DNA from: UBA8752 sp049610565
Lineage (GTDB): Bacteria > Bacteroidota > Bacteroidia > Flavobacteriales_D > Sanyastnellaceae
DNA length: 64,000 nt
Direction: 5' to 3'
Assembly: GCA_049610565.1 (NCBI GenBank)
Contig: JBMYZR010000003.1
Span: 47,978-111,977, forward strand
Below the pieces are notes generated by a model. It ran no database searches and was not told the DNA's origin. It saw nothing but the letters and a program-made list of their open reading frames with translations. Below are positions 44,090 through 52,871 of the stretch, in pieces (the stretch's first letter is position 1; each line of letters begins with the position of its first letter). The position numbers were made by a program, and so were the translations under genes.

Positions 44090-44800
44090 ATGGCCCGCCA
44101 CCTCACCTTCCATTGGACCCGGGAAACCGGCCGCGCGTTGGAGGCGGTCCTCCTTCCCCGGCGGTGTGCTTCCTGCCATGGCGTGCTCACCCGGGAAGAG
44201 GGCGATTGGTGTGGCCCCTGCGCCTTTTCGTGGACCCGATGTCCTACCGATCCCCGACTGCGCTTCGACGAGCCGGGGCACTGGGATCACGGTTGGGCCT
44301 GGTTGAGAAACGGGCCAGACCGCCTCGAATCCCGACTTGTCCACAGCCTGAAATATGGAGTCCGGAGCGAAGTCGGGGTCCACCTCGGCAGGGCCATGGC
44401 GTCGGAATGGTGTCCACTGGATGTCCGGCCCGACCGATGGGCCATCGTGCCCATCCCCCTTCACCGGAGGAAGCAACGGCAACGGGGCTTCAACCAGAGT
44501 GAGGCGTTGGCCCGGGGTTGGGCGGAGGTCACGGGGATGACCCTCTCCGACGTCTTGATTCGCCCGCGTTCAGGCCGGTCCCTGACCCGGCTCGACCGGC
44601 GTCAGCGGATGCGCCGCACCAAGGGCCTGTACCTCCCTGACCCCAGCCTGGATTCCACTTGGTCGAACGGGGCGGAGGGGTGTCTCCTCCTCGACGATGT
44701 GATCACGACCGGCTCCACGTTGGCCTCGGCACGCGACGCCCTCTCGTCAGTCTGGAAGGGCCCGATCGGGTTCGTGACCCTGCTCGACGCCATCCGATGA
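44090..44800 (+). CDS. ComF-family phosphoribosyltransferase-like protein
   Basis: 236 residues: an N-terminal zinc-type double CxxC (C26, C29, C41, C44) followed by a type I PRTase domain with IVPIPLHRRKQRQRGFNQSEALA (the ComF signature) and the PRPP loop LLLDDVITTGSTL. ComF proteins act in DNA uptake for competence; whether this organism is competent is unknown. The ATG at 44090 (MARHLTFHWT) is chosen because upstream codons overlap the divergent DUF72 gene. Confidence 0.9.
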   Translation: MARHLTFHWTRETGRALEAVLLPRRCASCHGVLTREEGDWCGPCAFSWTRCPTDPRLRFDEPGHWDHGWAWLRNGPDRLESRLVHSLKYGVRSEVGVHLGRAMASEWCPLDVRPDRWAIVPIPLHRRKQRQRGFNQSEALARGWAEVTGMTLSDVLIRPRSGRSLTRLDRRQRMRRTKGLYLPDPSLDSTWSNGAEGCLLLDDVITTGSTLASARDALSSVWKGPIGFVTLLDAIR

Positions 44801-44801
44801 G

Positions 44802-45212
44802 TCAAAGCAACCCGAATTGATGGAAATGGTGTGCGGTATGGTGACGAACAAGCGCCTGGGCATCCTCCGCCCGCATCAAGCCGTACAAACCGTGGTTCAC
44901 GGTTCCCCGCAAAGCTTCGACCTTTTCAAGGGCCTTCAGAAACAGTTCCCGCTCCTCGAGGAAATCGCCCACTTCCGGTTCGACGGCCCGTATGGATTGC
45001 AAGGTCCTCATGTTCCGCGGGGTGCTCCCCAGCGGCTTGACGATGTACCCTCTCAGGAAGCGAGGCGCGAACCACCGCGCCATGATGCGCACGAAAGGGT
45101 GCACTCCGATGGCCCCGAGATACAACTCCATGAATCGGGAACAATGTCGAAGCATGGCAGGCGCATTCAAGCGACCCCAGGCCGGAACGGCATCGACCTC
45201 CAACCGGCCCAA
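44802..45212 (-). CDS. DUF1569 family protein (start uncertain)
   Basis: Roughly 136 residues: LGRLEVDAVPAWGRLNAPAMLRHCSRFMELYLG and HHTAHHFHQFGLL at the end match DUF1569, which belongs to the DinB-like helical bundle group. It has no known function. No ATG exists between the secA stop (45266) and the domain. TTG at 45212 is the first conventional alternative start that keeps the domain, otherwise it begins inside secA. It is convergent with comF (1-bp gap). Confidence 0.65.
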   Translation of the reverse strand: MGRLEVDAVPAWGRLNAPAMLRHCSRFMELYLGAIGVHPFVRIMARWFAPRFLRGYIVKPLGSTPRNMRTLQSIRAVEPEVGDFLEERELFLKALEKVEALRGTVNHGLYGLMRAEDAQALVRHHTAHHFHQFGLL

Positions 45213-45265
45213 AGCCTCCCTGATGACATCGAAGGACGGGGTGTCCTCCGCAACCGGTGGAAGCC

Positions 45266-48200
45266 TCAGAGGCCGTGGCACTTCTTGTACTTCTTCCCGG
45301 ATCCGCAGGGACACGGCTCGTTGGGCAGCGTCTTCTTCTCCACGCGGACGGGCTCCACCTTGGGCGGTGGGGGCGGCATGCCGGGAGCGCCTGCTCCTCC
45401 ACCTGCACCGGGGCGGGCCTGGCCACCCTGCGCCGCTTGGGCGCGGGCCGCCGCCATGCGCTGCTCGTTGAGGTTCTGGACGCCCTGCTTGCTCGTCTGC
45501 ACACGGGCAGGCTGCTGGGGCCGGGCGCCCGGAGCCCGCTTGACCTGGTCCGGCTGGCTCGGAAGCTGGCACTTGAGCAGAAAGCTGGCCACATCCTGGT
45601 TCATCTTCTGCACCATGTGCTTGAAGAGCTCGTAGGACTCGAACTTGTAGATGAGCAACGGATCCTTCTGCTCGAAGCGGGCGTGCTGCACGTTGGAGCG
45701 CAGGTCATCCATGTTGCGGAGATGCTCCTTCCACAGCTGGTCGAGCACGCCAAGGACCACGGACTTCTCCAGCTCGTCCACCAAGGACGTGCCGGAGCTG
45801 TCGACCGCATCCTGGATGTTGGCCAGCACCTGCATGTTGCGGCGGCCATCGGTGAACGGAACGGCAATGTTGACGAACTGGTTCGAGTCGTCCTCGTACA
45901 CCCGCTGGATGACAGGGTGGGCGTGCGACGCCAACGAGGCCATCCGGCTGCGGTAATGCTGCTCGGCCGTGGAGTGGAGCGACTGGGCCTGGGCCTCGGG
46001 GGCTCCGGTTCCGAATTCGGAGGACGGGAACGGCGGGTCCACGCCGAGTTCGGCCAGCGTCCGGATGCGCAGGCCATCAAAGTCGCGGGACGGCGTGAAT
46101 TCCGTGATGAGCTGATCGGACAGCTCATAGAACATGCCGGAGATGTCGAATTTGAGGCGCTCCCCATGGAGGGCGTTGCGGCGGCGGCGGTAGATCACCT
46201 CCCGCTGGCTGTTCATCACGTCGTCGTACTCCAGCAGGCGCTTCCGGACGCCGAAGTTGTTCTCCTCGACCTTGCGCTGGGCCCGCTCGATGGATTTGGT
46301 GATCATCGAATGCTGGATGACCTCACCCTCCTGATGGCCCATGCGGTCCATCATCTTGGACACCCGCTCGCTCTGGAAGAGGCGCATCAGGTCGTCCTCG
46401 AGGGAGACGTAGAACTGGCTGCTGCCCGGGTCTCCCTGACGGCCCGAACGGCCGCGCAGCTGACGGTCCACCCGTCGACTGTCATGGCGTTCCGTACCGA
46501 TGATGGCCAAACCGCCGGCAGCCTTGACCTCATCAGACAGCTTGATGTCCGTTCCGCGGCCCGCCATGTTGGTGGCGATGGTCACCGCACCCGGCTGACC
46601 GGCGCGGGCCACGACCTCGGCCTCGGCCTGGTGGCGCTTCGCGTTGAGCACCTGGTGGTCGATCTTCCGGATGTCGAGCATGCGGCTCAGCAGTTCGCTG
46701 ACCTCGACCGTCGTGGTGCCCACGAGAACCGGTCGACCCGCGTCGCGCAGTTTGACCACATCGTCGATGACGGCGTTGAACTTCTCCCGCTTCGTCTTGA
46801 AAACGAGGTCCTCCTCGTCCTTCCGCGCGATCGGGCGGTTGGTCGGGATGGACATCACGTCGAGCTTGTAGATGTCCCAGAGCTCCTGCGCTTCCGTCTC
46901 CGCCGTACCGGTCATGCCGGCCAGCTTGTGGTACATCCGGAAGTAGTTCTGGAGCGTGATCGTGGCGTACGTCTGGGTCGCCGCCTCGATGCGGACGCCC
47001 TCCTTGGCCTCGATGGCCTGGTGCAATCCGTCGGAGTAGCGACGGCCCTCCATGATCCGGCCGGTCTGCTCGTCGACGATCTTGACCTTGTTGTCCATCA
47101 CCACGTAGTCGACGTCCTTCTCGAACAGGGCGTAGGACTTCAGCAGCTGATTCATCGTGTGGAGGCGGGCGGACTTCACGGCCTGCTCACGGAAGAGCGC
47201 CTCCCGCTTCTCCTGCTTCACCGCATCCGAATCGTCGGACCCGTCGATGGCGACGAGCGTGCCGGGGACATCGGGCATGGTGAAGAAATGGTCGTCCTCC
47301 ATGTTGGCCGTCAGGGTCGCGATGCCCTTCTCGGTCAGCTCGACCTGGTTCTGCTTCTCGTCGATGACGAAGAACAGCTCCTCATCGGCCTCGGGCATGG
47401 CCCGCTTGTTGTCCTGGAGGTAATAGCCCTCGGTCTTGAGCATCTGCTGCCGCATGCCCTCCTCGCTCAGGAACTTGATGAGCGACTTGGTCTTGGGAAG
47501 GCCCCTGTGGGCGCGGAACAGGGCAAGGCCACCCGTCCGGATGGTCTCCTTGTCCGCCCCCTCGGTGCCGAGCTTCTTCTTGGCCTCGGTGATGAACCCG
47601 TTGACGGCCTGACGCTGCTTCTGAATCAGCTGCACCACCTTGGGCTTGAGCTGCTCGAATTCGTGCTCATCGCCCTTGGGCGTGGGACCGGAAATGATGA
47701 GCGGAGTGCGGGCCTCGTCGATGAGGACGCTGTCGACCTCGTCCACGATGGCAAAGTGGTGCTTGCGCTGCACAAGCTGGTCCGGGCGCATGGCCATGTT
47801 GTCCCGGAGGTAATCGAAGCCGAACTCGTTGTTGGTGCCATAGACGATGTCACAGCGGTAGGCGGCCCGACGTTGCTCGGAATTCGGCTGATGCCGGTCG
47901 ATGCAGTCCACGGTCAGCCCGTGGAACTGGAAGATGGGGCCCATCCATTCGCAGTCGCGGCGGGCGAGGTAATCGTTGACCGTCACCAGGTGTACGCCTC
48001 GACCCGTCAGGGCGTTGAGGAACACCGGCAGCGTCGCCACGAGGGTCTTGCCCTCACCGGTCTGCATCTCGGCCACCTTGCCCCGGTGAAGGGCCACGCC
48101 ACCGATGAGCTGGACGTCGTAGTGCACCATGTTCCACTCCACTTCCGATCCGGCAGCGTTCCACCGGCTGGCCCAGAAGGCCCGGTCTCCCTCGATGCGG

Positions 48201-48649
48201 ACGAAATCCCGGCCGGCGGCCAGGTCCCGGTCCATGTCGGTGGCCTGCACATCCACATCGCCCTCGGCCGCAAATCGGCGGGCCGTCTCCTTCAGCAACG
48301 CAAAGCCCTCCGGCAGCACCTGTTCCAGAATCTCCTCGAGCCCGGCGTCAATGTCCTTCTCGAGGGCGTCCACCTGATCGTACAAGGCCTCCTTCGCTTC
48401 GAAGGGCATCGTGGGATTGGCGGCCACCTGGGCCTTCAATTCGTCAGACTGGGCCACCAGGCCCTGGACGTGGTCGAGAATCCGCTTGCGCAGATCCCGG
48501 CTGCGCTCCCGAAGTCCATCCGCAGTCAGGGACTGCATCTCGGCTTCGTGCGACTTGATGGCGTCAATGGCCGGCTGGATGGCTTGGACATCCGTGGCTG
48601 CCTTGTCTCCGACGAGGCGCTTGACGATCTTGTTGAAGGCTCCAATCAT
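45266..48649 (-). CDS. secA: Preprotein translocase ATPase SecA
   Basis: 1127 residues, the long Bacteroidota form. MIGAFNKIVKRLVGDKAATD begins at 48649. The Walker A MQTGEGKT is at 195-202; DEVDSVLIDEARTPLIISGP and VGTTTVEVSELLSRML follow, then ATNMAGRGTDIKL. The C-terminal zinc SecB/lipid-binding motif is PCPCGSGKKYKKCHG. It drives secretion through SecYEG and so feeds the periplasmic and T9SS proteins here. In-frame codons upstream to 48772 lie across the promoter (48712-48719) and are excluded. Confidence 0.97.
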   Translation of the reverse strand: MIGAFNKIVKRLVGDKAATDVQAIQPAIDAIKSHEAEMQSLTADGLRERSRDLRKRILDHVQGLVAQSDELKAQVAANPTMPFEAKEALYDQVDALEKDIDAGLEEILEQVLPEGFALLKETARRFAAEGDVDVQATDMDRDLAAGRDFVRIEGDRAFWASRWNAAGSEVEWNMVHYDVQLIGGVALHRGKVAEMQTGEGKTLVATLPVFLNALTGRGVHLVTVNDYLARRDCEWMGPIFQFHGLTVDCIDRHQPNSEQRRAAYRCDIVYGTNNEFGFDYLRDNMAMRPDQLVQRKHHFAIVDEVDSVLIDEARTPLIISGPTPKGDEHEFEQLKPKVVQLIQKQRQAVNGFITEAKKKLGTEGADKETIRTGGLALFRAHRGLPKTKSLIKFLSEEGMRQQMLKTEGYYLQDNKRAMPEADEELFFVIDEKQNQVELTEKGIATLTANMEDDHFFTMPDVPGTLVAIDGSDDSDAVKQEKREALFREQAVKSARLHTMNQLLKSYALFEKDVDYVVMDNKVKIVDEQTGRIMEGRRYSDGLHQAIEAKEGVRIEAATQTYATITLQNYFRMYHKLAGMTGTAETEAQELWDIYKLDVMSIPTNRPIARKDEEDLVFKTKREKFNAVIDDVVKLRDAGRPVLVGTTTVEVSELLSRMLDIRKIDHQVLNAKRHQAEAEVVARAGQPGAVTIATNMAGRGTDIKLSDEVKAAGGLAIIGTERHDSRRVDRQLRGRSGRQGDPGSSQFYVSLEDDLMRLFQSERVSKMMDRMGHQEGEVIQHSMITKSIERAQRKVEENNFGVRKRLLEYDDVMNSQREVIYRRRRNALHGERLKFDISGMFYELSDQLITEFTPSRDFDGLRIRTLAELGVDPPFPSSEFGTGAPEAQAQSLHSTAEQHYRSRMASLASHAHPVIQRVYEDDSNQFVNIAVPFTDGRRNMQVLANIQDAVDSSGTSLVDELEKSVVLGVLDQLWKEHLRNMDDLRSNVQHARFEQKDPLLIYKFESYELFKHMVQKMNQDVASFLLKCQLPSQPDQVKRAPGARPQQPARVQTSKQGVQNLNEQRMAAARAQAAQGGQARPGAGGGAGAPGMPPPPPKVEPVRVEKKTLPNEPCPCGSGKKYKKCHGL

Positions 48650-48711
48650 GTGGTTCTGACCCCCTCTTCCGATGCATGCGGAACAATGCAATGCCACGCA
48701 AGGGGTGTGGA

Positions 48712-48719
48712 CAAAATTA
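48712..48719 (-). promoter_or_regulatory. -7 element of secA (TAATTTTG)
   Basis: The minus-strand sequence TAATTTTG is a perfect TAnnTTTG match, 62 nt before the secA ATG, giving a leader of about 55 nt. Confidence 0.55.
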
Positions 48720-48877
48720 AGGGTCAACCCTTCGCCGGCCCGTGCCAAAAGTTGACATCCTTTGCGCCCCAACAGGGAGGGGATTCGCTCCCCTTCAAGG
48801 AACTAGGGGTCCTTTTTCTACGGCGGAATTTTCATTCCCTCCATGACGCGCCCCACTCCCCCGGTCAACACATCAAG

Positions 48878-48906
48878 ACCATGTATATCAATGACATAGA
48901 TATGGT
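48878..48906. promoter_or_regulatory. Imperfect inverted repeat upstream of nrdB, candidate operator
   Basis: ACCATGTATATC on the left faces GATATGGT on the right (outer ACCAT/ATGGT, inner ATC/GAT) in an AT-rich patch of an otherwise GC-rich window. It does not fit the NrdR box consensus well, so the regulator is unknown. Confidence 0.3.
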
Positions 48907-48985
48907 TTTCCTCAACGTGTTGACAAAAGGGGCGGCCTGTTCATCCTTTCCGATTGCCCAACCCCAAAGCCCTCTGCAGATTTGA
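48881..48985 (+). CDS. Possible 34-residue upstream ORF before nrdB
   Basis: An ATG-started frame begins MYINDIDMVFLN and ends SPLQI, closing 69 bp before nrdB. It is the only part of the intergenic region with a run of AT-rich codons. It resembles no family I know and may be chance. A leader-peptide role would need conservation in relatives. Confidence 0.15.
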   Translation: MYINDIDMVFLNVLTKGAACSSFPIAQPQSPLQI

Positions 48986-48994
48986 AGTCCGCCC

Positions 48995-49026
48995 TTTTGG
49001 ACCCGGTTTCCAAGGGCAACCCTTTG
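48995..49026 (+). promoter_or_regulatory. Candidate nrdB promoter (TTTTG - 19 bp - ACCCTTTG)
   Basis: A -33-like TTTTG at 48995-48999 and a -7-like ACCCTTTG at 49019-49026 with the typical 19-bp spacing. The ATG of nrdB is 28 nt downstream. The first base of the -7 box deviates. Confidence 0.35.
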
Positions 49027-49054
49027 AAAACCACACACTCCACATCTCAGCCCC

Positions 49055-50140
49055 ATGATCGACGAGCAGAACGGAAGCGCACAGGAGCCCCTTGACAACA
49101 CCACCATGGCCAGCCAAGCCGAAGGACAAATGTCCATCGACGCCGTGCTGCCCGAGAACACGGCCGTGACCGAGCCGATCCTGGAGGACAATCCGAACCG
49201 CTTCGTCCTGTTCCCCATCCAGCATGATGACATCTGGGCCTTCTACAAGAAATCCGAGGCCAGCTTCTGGACGGCCGAGGAAATCGACCTGGCCGCCGAC
49301 CTCGTGGACTGGAGTGAGAAGCTGAACGACGACGAGCGGTACTTCATCAAGCACATCCTGGCCTTCTTCGCCGCCTCCGACGGCATCGTCAACGAGAACC
49401 TCGCCGAGAACTTCGTCGCCGAGGTGCAGTACACAGAAGCCAAGTTCTTCTACGGCTTCCAGATCATGATGGAGAACATCCACTCGGAGACCTATTCCCT
49501 GTTGATCGACACTTACATCAAGGACAAGGAGGAAAAGAACCACCTCTTCAACGCCATCGAGACCCTCGACTGCGTCAAGAAGAAAGCAGACTGGGCCCTG
49601 CAGTGGATTGAGAACGGCAACTTCGCCGAGCGCATCGTGGCCTTTGCCGCCGTGGAGGGCATCTTCTTCAGCGGTAGCTTCTGCTCCATCTTCTGGCTCA
49701 AGAAGCGCGGCCTCATGCCGGGCCTGAGCTTCTCCAACGAGCTCATCTCCCGCGACGAAGGCATGCACTGCGACTTCGCCTGCCTGCTCTACACCCGTCA
49801 CCTCGTCAACAAGCTGCCGAAGTCCACGGTCGAGAAGATCATCCGTGACGCCGTGGAGATCGAGAAGGAGTTCATCTGCGACGCCCTCCCGGTCCGCCTC
49901 ATCGGCATGAACTCAGACCTGATGAGCCAGTACATCGAGTTCGTCGCCGATCGCCTCCTCGTGGAATTGGGCAACGACAAGATTTTCGGAACGGCCAACC
50001 CGTTTGACTTCATGGAGATGATCTCGCTGCAGGGCAAGACCAACTTCTTCGAGAAGCGCGTGGCTGAATACCAGAAGGCCGGCGTGGCCGGTGGCGGAGA
50101 CGATGCCAACCACGGCTTCACCCTCGACGCCGACTTCTGA
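49055..50140 (+). CDS. nrdB: Ribonucleoside-diphosphate reductase small subunit (class Ia, eukaryote-like)
   Basis: 361 residues. Metal ligands and radical site are intact: D78 (TAEEID), E140, H143 and Y147 in MENIHSETYS, plus later glutamates and His in AVEGIFFSGSF and RDEGMHCDF. The C-terminal tail FTLDADF docks on the large subunit. Long stretches read like animal R2 (LAFFAASDGIVNENL; IFWLKKRGLMPGLSFSNELISRDEG). With NrdA it makes deoxyribonucleotides aerobically. It is followed by nrdA after 222 bp containing three hairpins. The first 40 residues are a variable tail; internal Mets could also serve as start. Confidence 0.96.
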   Translation: MIDEQNGSAQEPLDNTTMASQAEGQMSIDAVLPENTAVTEPILEDNPNRFVLFPIQHDDIWAFYKKSEASFWTAEEIDLAADLVDWSEKLNDDERYFIKHILAFFAASDGIVNENLAENFVAEVQYTEAKFFYGFQIMMENIHSETYSLLIDTYIKDKEEKNHLFNAIETLDCVKKKADWALQWIENGNFAERIVAFAAVEGIFFSGSFCSIFWLKKRGLMPGLSFSNELISRDEGMHCDFACLLYTRHLVNKLPKSTVEKIIRDAVEIEKEFICDALPVRLIGMNSDLMSQYIEFVADRLLVELGNDKIFGTANPFDFMEMISLQGKTNFFEKRVAEYQKAGVAGGGDDANHGFTLDADF

Positions 50141-50221
50141 TATCCACGGGGAAAAAGTTCAAAACTGACCCCACCCCAATCGGAAATCCGGCGCTGAAAA
50201 TTCTCACATTGAATGCGCCAG

Positions 50222-50255
50222 CCGAAGACAGCCCCAATGCGATGGGGCGCTTCGG
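50222..50255 (+). terminator. Strong hairpin between nrdB and nrdA (terminator or attenuator)
   Basis: Nested stem: CCGAAG outer arm, GCCCCA/TGGGGC inner stem with loop ATGCGA, then CTTCGG outer arm followed by TTTCC. It lies 82 bp past the nrdB stop and 108 bp before the nrdA start. Confidence 0.55.
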
Positions 50256-50290
50256 TTTCCTGACCAGCCTTACCGAACACCCTCAATTCC

Positions 50291-50340
50291 CCGGAGCCTT
50301 GCCGCTCCGGAACCACGAACCTTCGCCCCTGTCAAAGGGG
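50291..50340 (+). promoter_or_regulatory. Two further stem-loops in the nrdA leader
   Basis: CCGGAGC-cttgcc-GCTCCGG (50291-50310) and CCCCT-gtcaa-AGGGG (50326-50340), the second ending 22 nt before the nrdA ATG. They may be protein- or ribosome-sensitive leader structures; no known riboswitch class matches. Confidence 0.35.
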
Positions 50341-50362
50341 GCACAACCCAGCCGAAACACAC

Positions 50363-52738
50363 ATGTATGTTGTCAAGCGGGATGGACGCCGGGAACAAGT
50401 CCAATTCGACAAGATCACCGCTCGGGTGAAGAAACTGTGCTATGGTCTCCACCAGAATGTGGACCCCGTCTCCGTCGCCATGCGCGTCATCGAAGGCGTC
50501 TATGATGGAGTCACCACCTCCGAACTGGACAACCTCGCCGCCGAGGTCGCCGCCACCAATGCGGTGAACCACCCGGACTATGCCCAGCTCGCCTCCCGCA
50601 TCGCCGTGTCCAACCTCCACAAAACGACCAAGAAGTCGTTCACCGAGGTCATGCGCGACCTGCACACCTACAAGGATCCCGTGACCGGTGAGGACGCGAG
50701 CCTGGTGGCAGACGACGTCATGGAGATCATTGAAGCCAACTCCGAGGAGCTGGATTCGGCCATCATCTACGACCGCGACTTCAACTACGACTACTTCGGC
50801 TTCAAGACCCTTGAGCGGTCCTACCTCCTGAAGCTCGACGGCGAGGTCTCCGAGCGTCCGCAACACATGCTCATGCGGGTTTCCGTCGGCATCCACAAGG
50901 ACGACATCGAAAGCGCAGTCAAGACCTACAACATGATGTCGGAGGGCTGGTTTACCCACGCCACCCCCACCCTCTTCAACGCCGGCACGCCCAAGCCGCA
51001 GATGTCCAGCTGCTTCCTCCTCACCATGCAGGAAGACAGCATCAGCGGCATCTACGACACGCTCAAGCAGTGCGCCAAGATTTCCCAGAACGCCGGTGGA
51101 ATCGGCCTCGCCATCCACGACGTCCGGGCCACCGGTTCCTACATCCGCGGCACGAACGGCACCTCGAACGGCATCGTGCCCATGCTCCGTGTCTTCAATG
51201 ACACCGCCCGCTACGTCGACCAGGGCGGCGGCAAGCGCAAGGGCTCCTTCGCGATCTACATCGAGCCGTGGCACGCGGACGTCTTCGACTTCCTCGACCT
51301 CAAGAAGAACCACGGAAAGGAGGAGCAGCGCGCCCGCGACCTGTTCTACGCCCTCTGGGTGCCGGACCTCTTCATGAAGCGCGTCGAACAAGACGGCGAC
51401 TGGACCCTCATGTGTCCCAACGAATGCCCGGGACTCACCGACAGCTGGGGTCCGGAGTTCGAGGCCCTGTACGAGAAGTACGAGGCAGAAGGCAAGGGCC
51501 GCAAGACCATCAAGGCCCAGGAGCTCTGGTTCAAGATCGTCGAAAGCCAGATCGAGACCGGTGTGCCCTATATGCTGTACAAGGACGCCGCCAACAGCAA
51601 GTCCAACCAGCAGAACCTCGGCACCATCCGCAGCTCCAACCTCTGCACGGAGATCATCGAGTACACCTCCAAGGATGAGGTCGCCGTCTGCAACCTGGCG
51701 TCCATCGCCCTCCCCAAGTTCGTCACGAGCGAAGGCCAGTTTGACCACGACAAGCTGTTCGAGGTGACCTACCAGGTGACCAAGAACCTGAACCGGGTCA
51801 TCGACCGGAACTACTACCCGATTCCGGAAGCGCGCAACTCCAACATGCGCCACCGCCCGGTCGGCCTCGGTGTCCAGGGCCTCGCCGACGCCTTCATCAT
51901 GATGCGCCTTCCCTTTGACTCGGAGGAGGCCCGTCAATTGAACAAGGACGTCTTCGAGACCATCTACTACGCCGCGTGCAGCGCGTCCAAGGACATGGCC
52001 ATCGAGGAAGGCGCCTACGAGAGCTTCGCCGGATCGCCGGCCTCCAAGGGTCAGCTCCAGTTCGACATGTGGGGCGTCACCCCGAGCGACCGCTGGGAAT
52101 GGGATGTCCTCAAGGAGGAGATCATGGAGAAGGGCATGCGCAACAGCCTGCTCGTGGCCCCGATGCCCACCGCATCCACGGCCCAGATCCTCGGCAACAA
52201 CGAGTGCTTCGAGCCCTACACGTCCAACATCTACACGCGCCGCACGTTGAGCGGGGAGTTCATCGTGGTCAACAACCACCTGCTCCGCGACCTCACCAAA
52301 CTCGGCCTGTGGGACGCGGACATGAAGAACCAGCTCATCGCCGCCAACGGCTCCATCCAGAACATCCCCAACATTCCGGAGAACCTCAAGATGCTCTACC
52401 GCACGGCCTGGGAGATTTCCCAGCGCGCCATCCTCGACATGGCCGCCGACCGCGGAGCCTACATCTGCCAGTCCCAGTCGCTCAACGTGTTCATGGAGAA
52501 TGCCAGTGCACCGAAGCTGACCTCCATGCACTTCCACGCATGGCGCTCGGGCCTCAAGACAGGCATGTACTACCTCCGCACGAAGGCCGCCACGGACGCC
52601 ATCAAGTTCACGGTGGAGAAGAAGTACAAGGAGCAGCCGGCACAGGCCGCCAAGGACGTCACCGAGATGTCCCACGAGGAACAGGTCGCTGCCTGTTCCA
52701 TCGAAAACGGGCCCGACTGCGAAATGTGCAGCGGTTGA
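50363..52738 (+). CDS. nrdA: Ribonucleoside-diphosphate reductase large subunit (class Ia)
   Basis: 791 residues: N-terminal ATP-cone (MYVVKRDGRREQVQFDKI, about 1-90), then ATPTLFNAGTPKPQMSSCFLL with the first active-site cysteine, NLCTEIIEY and CNLASIALPKFV. APMPTASTAQILGNNECFEP and the redox tail ending CEMCSG complete the set. The presence of the ATP cone implies dATP feedback inhibition. It reads like the eukaryotic RNR1 type. A terminator follows at 52763-52791. Confidence 0.96.
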   Translation: MYVVKRDGRREQVQFDKITARVKKLCYGLHQNVDPVSVAMRVIEGVYDGVTTSELDNLAAEVAATNAVNHPDYAQLASRIAVSNLHKTTKKSFTEVMRDLHTYKDPVTGEDASLVADDVMEIIEANSEELDSAIIYDRDFNYDYFGFKTLERSYLLKLDGEVSERPQHMLMRVSVGIHKDDIESAVKTYNMMSEGWFTHATPTLFNAGTPKPQMSSCFLLTMQEDSISGIYDTLKQCAKISQNAGGIGLAIHDVRATGSYIRGTNGTSNGIVPMLRVFNDTARYVDQGGGKRKGSFAIYIEPWHADVFDFLDLKKNHGKEEQRARDLFYALWVPDLFMKRVEQDGDWTLMCPNECPGLTDSWGPEFEALYEKYEAEGKGRKTIKAQELWFKIVESQIETGVPYMLYKDAANSKSNQQNLGTIRSSNLCTEIIEYTSKDEVAVCNLASIALPKFVTSEGQFDHDKLFEVTYQVTKNLNRVIDRNYYPIPEARNSNMRHRPVGLGVQGLADAFIMMRLPFDSEEARQLNKDVFETIYYAACSASKDMAIEEGAYESFAGSPASKGQLQFDMWGVTPSDRWEWDVLKEEIMEKGMRNSLLVAPMPTASTAQILGNNECFEPYTSNIYTRRTLSGEFIVVNNHLLRDLTKLGLWDADMKNQLIAANGSIQNIPNIPENLKMLYRTAWEISQRAILDMAADRGAYICQSQSLNVFMENASAPKLTSMHFHAWRSGLKTGMYYLRTKAATDAIKFTVEKKYKEQPAQAAKDVTEMSHEEQVAACSIENGPDCEMCSG

Positions 52739-52762
52739 TCCGTTGGCACCCTGCGATTCACG

Positions 52763-52791
52763 AAAAGGCGGTCCGGTTGGGCCGCCTTTTT
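52763..52791 (+). terminator. Intrinsic terminator after nrdA
   Basis: AAAAGGCGG - TCCGGTTGGG - CCGCCTTTTT: 9-bp stem plus T-tract, 25 bp past the nrdA stop. Confidence 0.85.
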
Positions 52792-52856
52792 CGTCACCGG
52801 CGGTCCGGATGCGCGCCAACGAACCCCAAAGGGCCCTTGCATTGGCGGGGCTGAAC

Positions 52857-52864
52857 GACCTTTG
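52857..52864 (+). promoter_or_regulatory. Possible -7 element of hemA (GACCTTTG)
   Basis: GACCTTTG differs from TAnnTTTG only at the first base and ends 7 nt before the GTG start at 52872. A TTG lies about 17 bp upstream. Confidence 0.35.
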
Positions 52865-52871
52865 TCCAACC

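Larger units (their letters stand above)
48650..49054. other. 405-bp divergent intergenic region between secA and nrdB
   Basis: It holds the secA promoter, a stem-loop AGGGGA/TCCCCT (48778-48794), an AT-rich imperfect inverted repeat (48878-48906), a 34-codon open frame (48881-48985) and a candidate nrdB promoter (48995-49026). No tRNA or other RNA gene was recognised. Confidence 0.7.

Noticed and set aside
48878..48906. NrdR box upstream of nrdB
   Set aside because: The repeat does not match the NrdR consensus and a second properly spaced box is absent, so it is reported only as an unnamed inverted repeat.
45257..48985. 1242-residue plus-strand frame opposite secA
   Set aside because: Antisense shadow of secA; only its last 34 codons outside secA were kept as a low-confidence upstream ORF.
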